64,000 nucleotides of DNA from an uncultured Candidatus Melainabacteria bacterium (GCA_934693165.1 CAKUUX010000003.1:62001-126000); one strand, 5' to 3'; positions 17,206 through 27,337 are shown, counted from the first letter of the stretch. Program-made: numbers and translations. Notes: generated from the letters alone by a model not told the origin.

Positions 17206-20200
17206 ATGTTTAACGTTTCATTTTTAGGTAAAAGAGAAGACAAAAACACAGTAGAACAGTTGAAACAAAAGGGTGATGCACTTACTCTAAATAATCAACG
17301 TAATATTAATAATGCAATCAATAAATTATCAGAAGATTCTTCTGAAGAAAATATCAAATTCTTAATGAACGTTGCACAAGGTTTAAGATATGGTACAAGT
17401 TTTGATTTAGATGATAAAAAATCAAACAATAATTGGAAAGGAAAATTACAAGAAGCTACAGCAAAAGCTTTAGCAAATACAGATTCTCCAAATAAAGCAA
17501 AATTACAAGAGCAATTTAAAGCTACTTTTGTTGATAAAAAAGAAATGACAAAAGATGAAAAAGCTGTTTTAGATTTGAGAAATAAATTGATGCAAACAAA
17601 AGGCTTGCCTCAAGCTATGAATAATTCTAAAATTGATGCAGTTAAAAACATTTCTAAAAACCTAGACTACTTCGTTATTTCAACAGAAATCACAACAGAA
17701 GAAAAGAAATCTTGTCTTGAAAAATTAAACAAAATGATGAGCCCTGAATACAAAATCAATGCTCAATTAAAAGATAAAAAACCTCAAGTTTTAGGTGAAT
17801 TGTTAAACGACCTTGTTGTAAAAACAGCAGAAGATGACAAACCAACAATCAAAACAACAGACCAAAGACATCACGGTATGTGTGCTGCTATTTCAACATC
17901 AAGAAAAGTTATGGCTTACGAATACAAAGACAAATATGTAACTATGATTATGGAAGAATTAAGCAATAAACCTACAATGAAGGTTTATGACCCAACTGAA
18001 TTAGGAACAGGTAAAAAAGTTTCTGTTCAAAAAACTCCTGTAGATTTTGACTATGCAGATGATAAAGGTTATAGAATTCTTGACGCATCAGCACTACAAT
18101 GGATGAATATTGCAGGCAATTCTGGTGATGGTAAAACTCAAAGTACTCACTTCTCAGCCTTTGATAAAAAATACTTTGATACATTCCATGATTCTCATTT
18201 AATGAGAGATTTAGATAATCCTAAATTAGTTCCTCATCAATATCATTTGAGAGCTTTAACAAAAGCTGAAGAATCAATCAAAACAGCAAGAAAAGGTATT
18301 CAAAAAAGAGAAAAAGAAGCTGTTGAACAAAGACAAAACGCAAGATTTAACGCACAAACAGTTGTAAAAGCTAATAAATCTTTGACAAACGAATTAAAAG
18401 CTTTAATGCCAGAAAAATCTGATGAAGAAATGACAAAAGTTGTTAACCACTTCTTAAAAATGGGCGAAGTGAAAGGTAAACAATCAGATGATTTGCACTT
18501 CTTTGATTACGAAGAACAATCAATGAAGAAACAAAAAATGGCAAACTTCATTAAAGCTGAAAATCCAAACGTAAAACAAGAAGATATCGACGCAAGAATG
18601 GAAAATATCTTCAATATGTATGAACTTTCAACAGAAACAACTGAAGCTATGAATAAAGAGGTTATGCCAAAATCTCCAGAAGCTAAAATGAAAAAACTTT
18701 ATAAACCACTATATGAAGCAGCTGCAATGTATCGTTCTGCTCAAGATATGAAACTTGATATTCCAGAAAATCTTGCAAGTGAAGCTAAAAAATATGGTTT
18801 AGGTAAAGATGCGACAAAAGCTGATGTTATGAAAAAATACGAACAAGAAGGCAAAGTTGTATCAGAGCCAATTTTAAGAAGTATGCAAGACAAATACAAT
18901 AAGATTGCAAAATATGCAGCTGTTGTAGAAAAAGCAGAAGTTAAAGGCGAAAAACTTGATATGCCAAACTTGTACGAAATGACTGATGCAGAAAAATCAG
19001 CATTAGATAAAGTTGGCAAAAACTTGAATAAAATGTATTCAGAAGTAACAAGAGAAAAAGCTGCAAAAGAAAAAGAACTTGAAAAACCATTGAACGAACA
19101 AGCTAAGAAAATCGGTGCTGAAAAAGGTTCATTCTGGGTTTCAGAAGGTTCATCAGGTCTTTGCACACCTCAAGAAATTCGTATCTTGGAACAAATGACT
19201 GGTAAACCATTCTACGCAGAAGAAAGCGTAGAAGTGACAGCTGAAAAAATCAAACACGGCAAACACTCGGGTATTTCTGGTACATCGGTTTACCACAACG
19301 AACGTGGTGGACACGCACAATACATCGCTGATGTTGCACCATTAATGGTTAAAGACCCTAAAACTGGTAAAGTAGAAATCAAAGATGCTATCATGCACGA
19401 TAACACTTGGGGCGCTTGCGAACACAAGAAAACTTGGTTAGATTCAAAAGGCTTATTAAGAACTGACTACCAATGTGGACGTGGTGGTGAAGACGGTTAC
19501 ATTACAAACTCTGCATGGCAAAATGGTGTTCTTGTAGAAGACTTCAAATATAAACCAGGTAACGTTAAAGGTGAACCATTAAAAATGTTCTTTGATGGTA
19601 TTTTACCAACAGAAAACAATGACACAACTTCTACAGCACAAAGCTTAGTACAAAACGCTTTCGTTGGTCCACAAATCAAAATGAGTAGCGTTGCAAATGT
19701 ACTTCAAACTTTGAACAAAGTTTCAGCAGAAGACTTAGACAAAGTTATGAAGAGAGCTGAAAATGCAGGTGAAACAAAAGACTTAATCGAAAAAGAAGTT
19801 ATGACAGACTTAGCAAACATCAATTCAGAAGCTGATGTTTCAAAGGCTCATAAACGTACTCAAGGTTACTTGAAAGATATTTCAAGAAAAATGTCATTCA
19901 CAAGAGAAGCAGCAACTAATTCGTTCACAAAAATGTTATTGAATGGTGATAAATTGGGCTTAAATGCAAAAAATATTGACACAATTAAAGATAAAGATTT
20001 CCAAGTTGTAAAACATTTCATTGACGCAAAATATGATCCAAAAGATAATAACGAATTTGTTGAAAAATTTAAAGAATTGACAAGTCAAAACCTTGAAGGC
20101 TTAACAAAAATCTTAAAATCTGCAACCGATGAAGAATTAAGCGTTAAAGAAATCACTCCATTTGAAGTTGTAAGACAAATCAAAGGTTTGGAATCAAAAC

Positions 20201-21330
20201 CAAACAATATGTTGAAAAATGCAATGTTTATGGACGCAATTCAAGATAACATCAAATTTACTAAAAATGGTGATTCTTTCGAAGAAGCATACTTTATGTT
20301 GCAACGTGATTGGGATAACTTGAATACCTCAAAACAAATTAAAGAAATGAAGGGCAAAATGTTCAAACAATACGGGGTAAGAGCTGCATATCCTGATTGC
20401 CAATTAACAACAAAAGAAGAAACAACAGCTTTGGCTAAAAACTTCTCAAACACTTTACAACAAGGTGTTGCAGTTGTTAATGCATTAAAAATGATGGAAG
20501 ACGGCAAAATGGATTCTCAAGGCTTAACTAAAGAACAAATTGCTTTAGCTAAGAAAAACCAATTAGCTGATATTGCATCAGGTAAGAAAACATTTATCGA
20601 AGCAAACATTGAACCTCAACATAGACACGTTGTTACTAAAAAATTAAACAACTACTTATCAAGTGCTATAAAAGGCAAAAATGTTGATAAATCTTATAAA
20701 GAATTTGAAGATAGCTTCAACCAATACCACGTTTTGAATAATCCAAAAGAAACATTAAAAGAATTCTTGAGATTATCAAAATCAGATGACCCAGCTAAAA
20801 AACAAATGGCTCAAGTTTACGAAGGCTATGTTGTTAAAGGTTGTTATGAATTGGCTAAATTTGACACAGCAGTAACAATGATGAGCGAAGCTTCTAACGG
20901 ACACATGCACGAAGTTCGTAAAGATTTAGTTAAAATCAAAACTCCAAAAGAATGGGATCAAGCATCAGGTCAATCACACGATTTATCAACAGATGAAGGA
21001 TTCTATTCATTCCTAGAAAATGCTCAAGTAACTTGTGGTGTTGATAATGCATTACAATTAGTTGACCACCTTGGTCAAAACGACAAGGCTATGCAATTAG
21101 AAATGAAGAATGCTTCAGAATTAGACGGATTAACTGAAGGATTGAATGCTGAAAACTTAGCTCAAGTTGCAAGTTATGTTCAAACAAAAGCAAACTTCGT
21201 TTCAGGCTTGAACTTAAAAGATCACGCGAAAGAACAAAAAATGCAAAAAGAATATCTTGCAAAACTTAATAACGTGATTGAAAAAATTAACGCACAAGCT
21301 GTAAATATGACGCAAGCACAACAAGCATAA
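17206..21330 (+). CDS. Giant papain-like cysteine peptidase candidate with F-x-G leader
   Basis: A 1374-residue protein starting at ATG 17206 (TTAGGAGAATAT upstream) rather than the in-frame TTG 17137, which overlaps the promoter. The leader MFNVSFLGKRE carries F6-L-G8. TTDQRHHGMCAAIS around C226 mimics the papain D-Q-x-x-x-G-x-C-x-x-x-S block (oxyanion glutamine plus nucleophile). GGHAQYIADV gives H703, and HDNTWGACEHKKTW gives N733, matching the papain H and N-S-W-G order. A helical, K/E-rich segment of about 475 residues is inserted between C and H, and about 600 helical residues follow N733. No membrane helix is obvious. Function is inferred from motifs; substrates are unknown. Its codon usage looks cleaner than that of its neighbours. 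Confidence 0.7.
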   Translation: MFNVSFLGKREDKNTVEQLKQKGDALTLNNQRNINNAINKLSEDSSEENIKFLMNVAQGLRYGTSFDLDDKKSNNNWKGKLQEATAKALANTDSPNKAKLQEQFKATFVDKKEMTKDEKAVLDLRNKLMQTKGLPQAMNNSKIDAVKNISKNLDYFVISTEITTEEKKSCLEKLNKMMSPEYKINAQLKDKKPQVLGELLNDLVVKTAEDDKPTIKTTDQRHHGMCAAISTSRKVMAYEYKDKYVTMIMEELSNKPTMKVYDPTELGTGKKVSVQKTPVDFDYADDKGYRILDASALQWMNIAGNSGDGKTQSTHFSAFDKKYFDTFHDSHLMRDLDNPKLVPHQYHLRALTKAEESIKTARKGIQKREKEAVEQRQNARFNAQTVVKANKSLTNELKALMPEKSDEEMTKVVNHFLKMGEVKGKQSDDLHFFDYEEQSMKKQKMANFIKAENPNVKQEDIDARMENIFNMYELSTETTEAMNKEVMPKSPEAKMKKLYKPLYEAAAMYRSAQDMKLDIPENLASEAKKYGLGKDATKADVMKKYEQEGKVVSEPILRSMQDKYNKIAKYAAVVEKAEVKGEKLDMPNLYEMTDAEKSALDKVGKNLNKMYSEVTREKAAKEKELEKPLNEQAKKIGAEKGSFWVSEGSSGLCTPQEIRILEQMTGKPFYAEESVEVTAEKIKHGKHSGISGTSVYHNERGGHAQYIADVAPLMVKDPKTGKVEIKDAIMHDNTWGACEHKKTWLDSKGLLRTDYQCGRGGEDGYITNSAWQNGVLVEDFKYKPGNVKGEPLKMFFDGILPTENNDTTSTAQSLVQNAFVGPQIKMSSVANVLQTLNKVSAEDLDKVMKRAENAGETKDLIEKEVMTDLANINSEADVSKAHKRTQGYLKDISRKMSFTREAATNSFTKMLLNGDKLGLNAKNIDTIKDKDFQVVKHFIDAKYDPKDNNEFVEKFKELTSQNLEGLTKILKSATDEELSVKEITPFEVVRQIKGLESKPNNMLKNAMFMDAIQDNIKFTKNGDSFEEAYFMLQRDWDNLNTSKQIKEMKGKMFKQYGVRAAYPDCQLTTKEETTALAKNFSNTLQQGVAVVNALKMMEDGKMDSQGLTKEQIALAKKNQLADIASGKKTFIEANIEPQHRHVVTKKLNNYLSSAIKGKNVDKSYKEFEDSFNQYHVLNNPKETLKEFLRLSKSDDPAKKQMAQVYEGYVVKGCYELAKFDTAVTMMSEASNGHMHEVRKDLVKIKTPKEWDQASGQSHDLSTDEGFYSFLENAQVTCGVDNALQLVDHLGQNDKAMQLEMKNASELDGLTEGLNAENLAQVASYVQTKANFVSGLNLKDHAKEQKMQKEYLAKLNNVIEKINAQAVNMTQAQQA

Positions 21331-21340
21331 TTATAAAAAT

Positions 21341-21383
21341 AAAAAAGAGGGTAAGTTTTGAAAAAACTTGCCCTCTTTTTTAA
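21341..21383 (+). terminator. Intrinsic terminator
   Basis: AAAAAAGAGGGTAAGTTTT pairs with AAAACTTGCCCTCTTTTTT (one G-T pair) around a short loop and ends in a T run. It ends the large papain-like gene and, read backwards, also the convergent minus-strand gene at 21393. Confidence 0.88.
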
Positions 21384-21392
21384 CGAAAAATT

Positions 21393-22661
21393 TTATGAAA
21401 GTTTTTCTAAAATATTATTCAATATATTTTGAGAAGCGTTATTGTTTTTGTATCCGAGTTCTTCAATAGCCTTTATACGTTCTTCCTTCATATAATCTTG
21501 AGTTGGAAGTTCTGATAAAAGTTCTGCTAAATGCTCGATACATTCTGCCTTATAATAATGTTTTATAACTTGATTAATTGTTTCATTATAAGGTGTTGCA
21601 TTTTTTGAAATCAAATGAATTACAGGATTTTCTGTCATAAAATATTCGCCTAAAAATGAACTACAATCTGTTATAAGAAGTTTTGATTGATTAAATAAGT
21701 CCAAATAGTCACCGTGTTCATAAACAATACCAACAGAGTTCCAATCCTCATAATAATTTTGAACTTCTTCTTCTGTCATAACCTTTCTATCAACCAAAGC
21801 CTTTTTCAATAATGGATGAGGTTTAAAAACCCATTGCATTTCTGGATGACCTTTGGCATATTCAAGCAACCATTTGCCATTCCATTCAAATGTTCCATAA
21901 GCGATACCCTGATTGCAGATAGACCAATGTGGAGCATAAATTGTATATTTATACCCTTTATTATGATGTGTTCTAAAGTAATCTAAAAATGGTTGACCAG
22001 TTACAATTACATTTTTAGCTTTATTTTCCATTTTTTCTTTATAAACATTTTTTGTTATTTCATCAAAGACACAGTAATTTTCAATATAACGATGAAATCT
22101 TAAATAGTAGTCAATTGGCGCAGTTGTTGTTGGAAAATAATATGGCACATAATATGTTAGTGCAAATTTTGAACATACTACAGGGCCTTGAGAGGTTTCG
22201 ACATACCAAGGATGTTGATAGATAACAACATCTGGTTTAAATTTTTTAAATGGAATATGTTCTTGCTTTTCTATATCATAAGCATATTCAACATTCATCC
22301 CTTTTTCAAAGAAAAATTGATATGTCTTTTTTAAACATCTTTTTGTCTGCCAACTTGGATTTTCTTTGTTTACTACAGAATTTCTTGTAACTAAAATTTT
22401 TACATTAAATTTATCATTATCTTCTAAAAGTTCGTATAGTGATTGACATTTCCATTTTGCTTCATCATAAATATAGAAAACAACATTTATTTTCTTTCCT
22501 TTTGAATATTTTTTACGTAATCTTGAAATAACTTTTTTCTCATTTTTCTCAATATATTTCAAATTTTGAGAAATCTTTTTGCGATAAAAATACTTTTTTA
22601 ACTTTGTATAGTTAAAATGTTCTTCAAGATATTCTTCGATTTTGTCATAAGGAATGTACAT
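21393..22661 (-). CDS. CDP-glycerol glycerophosphotransferase-like protein
   Basis: A 422-residue GT-B-type protein of the TagF/Glyphos_transf family. Landmarks: YYVPYYFPTTTAPIDYYLRFHRYIENYCVFDEI, TGQPFLDYF, YAPHWSI, WVFKPHPLLKK, and the C-terminal DLFNQSKLLITDCSSFLGEYFMTENPVIHL, where TDCSS-x-x-x-E is the nucleotide-diphosphate-binding motif. These enzymes transfer a polyol phosphate, usually glycerol phosphate from CDP-glycerol, onto a surface polymer or glycan. No tagD-like gene is adjacent. The acceptor is unknown. The protein is soluble but basic, as for membrane-associated members. Confidence 0.85.
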   Translation of the reverse strand: MYIPYDKIEEYLEEHFNYTKLKKYFYRKKISQNLKYIEKNEKKVISRLRKKYSKGKKINVVFYIYDEAKWKCQSLYELLEDNDKFNVKILVTRNSVVNKENPSWQTKRCLKKTYQFFFEKGMNVEYAYDIEKQEHIPFKKFKPDVVIYQHPWYVETSQGPVVCSKFALTYYVPYYFPTTTAPIDYYLRFHRYIENYCVFDEITKNVYKEKMENKAKNVIVTGQPFLDYFRTHHNKGYKYTIYAPHWSICNQGIAYGTFEWNGKWLLEYAKGHPEMQWVFKPHPLLKKALVDRKVMTEEEVQNYYEDWNSVGIVYEHGDYLDLFNQSKLLITDCSSFLGEYFMTENPVIHLISKNATPYNETINQVIKHYYKAECIEHLAELLSELPTQDYMKEERIKAIEELGYKNNNASQNILNNILEKLS

Positions 22662-22813
22662 AACAGGTTAATTCTATAAAACTATTTTATGCTTTGCAAA
22701 TTTTTTGCAAAAATTTAATATTTAATTATGTTACAATAAAAAATAAAAAGCACAATTTTTGAAAAGTATTTTTTCTTTAATAATATATACAGGTAAATTA
22801 GGATAACAACTGC

Positions 22814-23167
22814 ATGGTTAAATATACATCTTTTATTAATGGTAAAACTTTGAAAATGAAAGTTTCTGAACTTTTAAAGAAATACGATAAAGATGGTAAA
22901 GGTATTAACCAAGAGGAGTTTAATAGCTTAGCAAAAGGTTCTGTATCAATTTTTGCAAAACCTCTTTTGACAAAAGACTTAACAGATAAAGTTATGTCAA
23001 AATTTGATTTGAATACAGACGGAACAGTTTCAACAGATGAAATGAAAAAACTATTAAAAAGTTATAATTTAGACTACGATAAAGCCATGAATATGACAGT
23101 AGAAGAAGCTGCTAATCATATCAACAATTTTGATGAAGCTAAGAAAAAAGCTAAAAAGAATAAATAG
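22814..23167 (+). CDS. Small two-EF-hand protein
   Basis: A 117-residue protein with two EF-hand loops, DKDGKGINQEE and DLNTDGTVSTDE, each with calcium ligands at positions 1, 3, 5 and 12 broadly in place. The basic C-terminus ends KKKAKKNK. TTAGGATAAC lies upstream, like the element before the EF-hand peptidase gene at 11543. It is probably a calcium-binding sensor or buffer; the partner is unknown. The gene is convergent with the AI-2E family gene, with two bases between stops. Confidence 0.8.
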   Translation: MVKYTSFINGKTLKMKVSELLKKYDKDGKGINQEEFNSLAKGSVSIFAKPLLTKDLTDKVMSKFDLNTDGTVSTDEMKKLLKSYNLDYDKAMNMTVEEAANHINNFDEAKKKAKKNK

Positions 23168-23169
23168 TT

Positions 23170-24198
23170 TTAGTTTAGATTTTTCATATAAAGTTCTTCG
23201 TACAATACACAAACAGTAGCAGCTACAGCTGGCGCAAACACTACGCCTACGATACCTGCGTATTTTGCCATTATAAATAAAAATAGATAAATTAATAATG
23301 GATGTAAATTTAAGAATTTACCAAAAACAAATGGTCTTACTAAATTATTTTCTACAAGTTGTGCTATTGCAAACACAACAACAACAGTAGTTACAGCGAC
23401 AATACCTGATTGAGAAGTTGCTATTACACAAATAACTAGTGCTATTGTTGGCCCAACAACAGGAATTAAATCAAGCACCATTGTGATTAATGCAAGTAAT
23501 AGAGCATAATCTATTCTCATAATAGATAAACCAATTGCCATAACTAGCCCAACACTTGCAATTGTCACTAATTGAGCAAATATATACCCACCGACTTTTT
23601 GAGAAATTATATTAATAATACTTTCTGCCTTTTTTCTCATTTGAGATGGAAAAGATTTTAAATACGTAGCCTTAATTGAATCCTTATCAGCCATAAAATA
23701 ATAAATTACCATTATCGAAATCACAACATAAATAAATGCAGAACCAATTTCTTTACCTGTATCCATAATATTATTCAATATAGCTTGAGATGATTCAGAA
23801 AGAGAAGATAAAACAGAAGTTACATCAACATCTTTTAGGCTCAAATCAAAAAATGGTAAACCTTGTAAAAACTCATCAAAATTACCTATATATCTAGGAA
23901 AAGAAGTTGCAAAAGTTTTCACTTCACTACCTGCAAGAATAATTGCTGGAATTAAAAATAAAAAAACCACCAATAATCCACAACCCAAGACTATTGCAGA
24001 TGCTATACTTCTACTTAATTTTTTCTTTTCTACTAATTTGTTTACAAAAGGATTAAGCGAACAAGCAAGAACGTATGATGCAAAAAACATTATTGCTATA
24101 TCAGAATTTTTGAAAACAAAAATTATAAATAATATCGAAAGTAGCATAAATACTATATTTTTTGGTGAAATATAATTTTTAAAGAAAGTTTCAAACAT
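23170..24198 (-). CDS. AI-2E family transporter
   Basis: A 342-residue polytopic protein of the AI-2E/YdgG-PerM family (Pfam PF01594). It has two N-terminal helices, a soluble segment, and a C-terminal bundle with the family pattern SQKVGGYIFAQLV, DYALLLALITMVLDLIPVVGPTIALV and FVFGKFLNLHPLLIYLFLF. Members export small molecules or ions; autoinducer transport is proven only for some. A minus-strand run places it downstream of metH (29 bases apart). It starts with an AAAGGATAAAAAT site. Confidence 0.9.
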   Translation of the reverse strand: MFETFFKNYISPKNIVFMLLSILFIIFVFKNSDIAIMFFASYVLACSLNPFVNKLVEKKKLSRSIASAIVLGCGLLVVFLFLIPAIILAGSEVKTFATSFPRYIGNFDEFLQGLPFFDLSLKDVDVTSVLSSLSESSQAILNNIMDTGKEIGSAFIYVVISIMVIYYFMADKDSIKATYLKSFPSQMRKKAESIINIISQKVGGYIFAQLVTIASVGLVMAIGLSIMRIDYALLLALITMVLDLIPVVGPTIALVICVIATSQSGIVAVTTVVVVFAIAQLVENNLVRPFVFGKFLNLHPLLIYLFLFIMAKYAGIVGVVFAPAVAATVCVLYEELYMKNLN

Positions 24199-24227
24199 AT
24201 TTTTATCCTTTTTTATTTATTTTATCA

Positions 24228-26891
24228 TCAATTATTTTGATATTCATCAAAAAGTTTTTTCTGCTCGGCTTTTAAATTATCTATAAATTTTTTATCTTTA
24301 GATATTATCTTTTGAGCAACAACAACAGCTTGAGAAGCATCATCAGTGTGTGCAACAATTCCGTTGTATTTTGGAGCAATTTTTAGCGCTGTATGAAGTT
24401 TACTAGTAGTTGCACCACCTATCATTATAGCAGGGAGAGTAAATCCTGCCTTCTCCATCTGTTCAGCTACAACGACCATTTCTTCAAGAGATGGAGTGAT
24501 AAGACCTGAAAGAGCAACAATATTAGCGTTTTCTTCTTTTGCAGCTTTTAAAATATCGCTACAATTTACCATAACACCTAAATCAACAACTTCAAAATTA
24601 TTGCAAGTCAAAATTAAACCCAAAATATTTTTACCAATATCGTGCACATCACCTTTTACAGTTGCAAGAACAATTTTTCCAGCCTTTGTTTTGTTATTAC
24701 TTGTTTCTAGATATTGTTTTAAATAATCAACAGCTTGTTTCATAGTACGAGCACTTTTCACAACTTGAGGTAAAAACATTTTACCTGCACCAAAAAGTAC
24801 ACCAATCTCATTCATTCCATCCATAAGATGTTTTTCAATAATTTCTAACGCTGAAAAATCTTTTAAAGCTTCATCTAAATCTTGCTGTAAATATTCAGAA
24901 TTACCCTTGATTAATGCATACTGCAAACGCTTTTCTACAGGATCATTTCTCCATTCTGAATTATTTGTTTTATGAGATGAACCTTTTGTATTATCCATTG
25001 CTTGAGCGTATTCTAAAAGTCTTTCGCCTGCATCATCTCGCCTATTAAGAACAACATCTTCAACTAATTCTCTTAATTTTGGCTCAATTTCATCGTAGAT
25101 TTCAAGCATTGATGCATTTACAATAGCCATTTCTAATCCTGCATTAATTGCATGATACAAAAATACGCTATGAATAGCTTCACGAATACGATTTAAACCT
25201 CTAAATGAGAACGAAATATTACTAACACCACCAGAAATAATAACTTTTGGGTATTTTTCTTTAATAATTTTTGTAGCTTCTATAAAAGAACTACCGTTTA
25301 TGTTGTGCTCTTTTATGCCAGTTGCTATTGGAAAAACATTAAGATCAAAAATTATATCACAAGGTGAAATTCCTACTTTTTCAGTAAGAATTTTGTATGC
25401 TCTATCAACGATTTCAACACGTCTTTCAGTAGTCGATGCTTGTCCTTGTTCATCAAATGCCATAACCACCATTGCAGAGCCTAATTCCTTTATAATTTTT
25501 GCATGTTCAATAAATTTTTTTTCACCCTCTTTTAAACTGATAGAGTTCACAATAGATTTACCTTGAATACATTTCAAACCAGATTCTATAACATCAAACT
25601 TTGAACTATCTAACATAATTGGAACTCTGGCAATATCAGGTTCTGACGCAATAAGATTTAAGAACTCAACCATTTGAGATTTTGTATCAATCAAAGCCAT
25701 ATCAAGACTTATATCAATTATATTTGCACCATTTTCAATTTGTTCACGTGCGACATTTAAGGCTTCTTCGTAATTTTTCTCTTGAATTAGTCTTGCAAAT
25801 TTTTTAGAACCAGTAACATTTGTTCTTTCTGCAACTATTGCAAATCTTTGTTTGGCATTTAAAGAAAAAGGTTCTAATCCACTAAATACAGATTTTTCCT
25901 CGATTTGTGGAATTTGTCTTGGCTCATATTTTTTTAAAGCTTCTGAAATTGCCTTGATATGTTCAGGAGATGTTCCACAGCAACCCCCACAAACATTTAC
26001 ACAACCTTGTTTTGCAAGATAGGCATAACCTTTTGCCATATCTTCTGGAGTTTCATCATAGCCACCAAAAGCGTTTGGCAAACCAGCATTTGCATACAAA
26101 CTTATATTACAAGTTGCAATTTTCGATAATTTTTCTATATAAGGAATCATTTCTTCAATACCTAAAGCGCAATTTATACCAATAGATATTGGATTAAACG
26201 GTCTTATACTGTAATAAAACGCCTCTAACGTTTGCCCTGAAAGTGTTCTTCCTGACTTATCCGTTAGGGTTACAGAAACCATTATTGGAATATCCTTGTT
26301 ATGTTTTTCTAATGATTTTTTTATTGCATACAAGGCAGCTTTTGCATTTAAGGTATCAAAAATTGTTTCTACTAAAAAAACATCTATATCATTTTTTATA
26401 AAAATTTCAGCTTGTTCAGAATAATTTTCCACTAATTCGTCAAACGTAACATCTCTGAATGCAGGATTTTCAACATCAGGTGAAATTGATGCAGTCTTGT
26501 TTGTTGGGCCAATTGAACCTGAGACAAAACGAGGTTTTTCATCTGTAGAATATTCATCTGCAATTTTTCTTGCAACTTTTATTGAAGCTGTATTTAATTC
26601 TTCAATATAATTTTCTAAATGATAATCTTTTTGAGAAATTTTTGTTGAAGAAAAAGTATTTGTTTCAATAATATCAGCACCTGCCTCTAAATAGGCTCTG
26701 TGGACTATTTTTAAAGCGTCAGGTTTTGTTAGAGCTAAAACATCATTGTTACCTTTTAAATTTACTTTTGAATTTTTAAAAATCTCACCACGAAAATCTT
26801 CTTCTGTAAGATTTTGTTTCTGGAACATCGTTCCCATTGCCCCATCAAGTATTAAAATTTTTTCTTTCAAAAGGTCAGTAAATTTGCTCAT
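24228..26891 (-). CDS. metH: Cobalamin-dependent methionine synthase lacking the activation domain
   Basis: An 887-residue protein. It comprises a homocysteine methyltransferase domain (DGAMGTMFQ; zinc ligands C241 in GINCALG and C304-C305 in CGGCCGTSPEH), a pterin-binding domain (FAIVAERTNVTGSKKF, ANIIDISLD), and a B12-binding domain with DVHDIG at residues 748-753, where H750 is the cobalt ligand. The chain ends soon after the B12 domain, so the AdoMet-dependent reactivation domain (C-terminal ~330 residues of the E. coli enzyme) is absent. Another protein must then reactivate the cofactor. It methylates homocysteine using methyltetrahydrofolate. No cobalamin riboswitch is seen upstream. 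Confidence 0.95.
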   Translation of the reverse strand: MSKFTDLLKEKILILDGAMGTMFQKQNLTEEDFRGEIFKNSKVNLKGNNDVLALTKPDALKIVHRAYLEAGADIIETNTFSSTKISQKDYHLENYIEELNTASIKVARKIADEYSTDEKPRFVSGSIGPTNKTASISPDVENPAFRDVTFDELVENYSEQAEIFIKNDIDVFLVETIFDTLNAKAALYAIKKSLEKHNKDIPIMVSVTLTDKSGRTLSGQTLEAFYYSIRPFNPISIGINCALGIEEMIPYIEKLSKIATCNISLYANAGLPNAFGGYDETPEDMAKGYAYLAKQGCVNVCGGCCGTSPEHIKAISEALKKYEPRQIPQIEEKSVFSGLEPFSLNAKQRFAIVAERTNVTGSKKFARLIQEKNYEEALNVAREQIENGANIIDISLDMALIDTKSQMVEFLNLIASEPDIARVPIMLDSSKFDVIESGLKCIQGKSIVNSISLKEGEKKFIEHAKIIKELGSAMVVMAFDEQGQASTTERRVEIVDRAYKILTEKVGISPCDIIFDLNVFPIATGIKEHNINGSSFIEATKIIKEKYPKVIISGGVSNISFSFRGLNRIREAIHSVFLYHAINAGLEMAIVNASMLEIYDEIEPKLRELVEDVVLNRRDDAGERLLEYAQAMDNTKGSSHKTNNSEWRNDPVEKRLQYALIKGNSEYLQQDLDEALKDFSALEIIEKHLMDGMNEIGVLFGAGKMFLPQVVKSARTMKQAVDYLKQYLETSNNKTKAGKIVLATVKGDVHDIGKNILGLILTCNNFEVVDLGVMVNCSDILKAAKEENANIVALSGLITPSLEEMVVVAEQMEKAGFTLPAIMIGGATTSKLHTALKIAPKYNGIVAHTDDASQAVVVAQKIISKDKKFIDNLKAEQKKLFDEYQNN

Positions 26892-26975
26892 ATTGTATAT
26901 GATAATACCATGAAATATAGAAAAATTTTAATTGTAATGTTTTATTAAAATAAGGTATTTTACCCCCTTCACAAA

Positions 26976-26997
26976 GCAATAATTATATGTTAAAATG
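26976..26997 (+). promoter_or_regulatory. Shared upstream element of leader-protein genes (site C)
   Basis: GCAATAATTATATGTTAAAATGC at about 26976-26998, 20-40 bases before the ATG at 27018, similar to GCAATAATCATGTTTTAGC upstream of 9336-10829. AGTAGGTAAGA follows as ribosome site. Assignment as a shared element is by eye only. Confidence 0.35.
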
Positions 26998-27017
26998 CAA
27001 GTGGAAAGTAGGTAAGA

Positions 27018-27284
27018 ATGTCATTAATTAATACAATAGGTCTAATGCGAGCAACAGCAATGCGACATGACGCTCAGTATAATATGATGATGGGTAACCA
27101 AGCTAGAATTAATGCAATTAGTGCTATTGGTCCAAATTCAAATATGGAAGCTTTGCATAGAATGGACAAACAAATGGATATGCAACAACTTCAAAATAAA
27201 ATGCTAATTCAAATGGCAGATGCTTTCGAAAAAAATCATAGAGCAAAAACTAAAAAAGCAGAAGGTTTTGACACATTTGCTTAA
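27018..27284 (+). CDS. Small methionine-rich hypothetical protein
   Basis: An 88-residue, methionine- and glutamine-rich helical protein (MRATAMRHDAQYNMMMG, MDKQMDMQQLQNKMLIQMADAF). I do not recognise a family. The start follows GGAAAGTAGGTAAGA, and the gene has its own terminator at 27303-27337, so it is probably expressed alone. It ends 102 bases before the left attachment repeat of the integrated element and belongs to the chromosome rather than the element. No membrane segment or signal peptide is seen. It is coding by its start site, composition and flanking signals rather than by homology. Confidence 0.65.
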   Translation: MSLINTIGLMRATAMRHDAQYNMMMGNQARINAISAIGPNSNMEALHRMDKQMDMQQLQNKMLIQMADAFEKNHRAKTKKAEGFDTFA

Positions 27285-27302
27285 CTTAGATAAAAGATTT
27301 AG

Positions 27303-27337
27303 AAAAAAGGCTTGAACAAATGTTCAAGCCTTTTTAG
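27303..27337 (+). terminator. Intrinsic terminator
   Basis: AAAAAAGGCTTGAAC at 27303-27317 pairs with GTTCAAGCCTTTTT at 27322-27335, leaving a short loop and a T tail. It ends the 27018-27284 gene. Confidence 0.87.
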
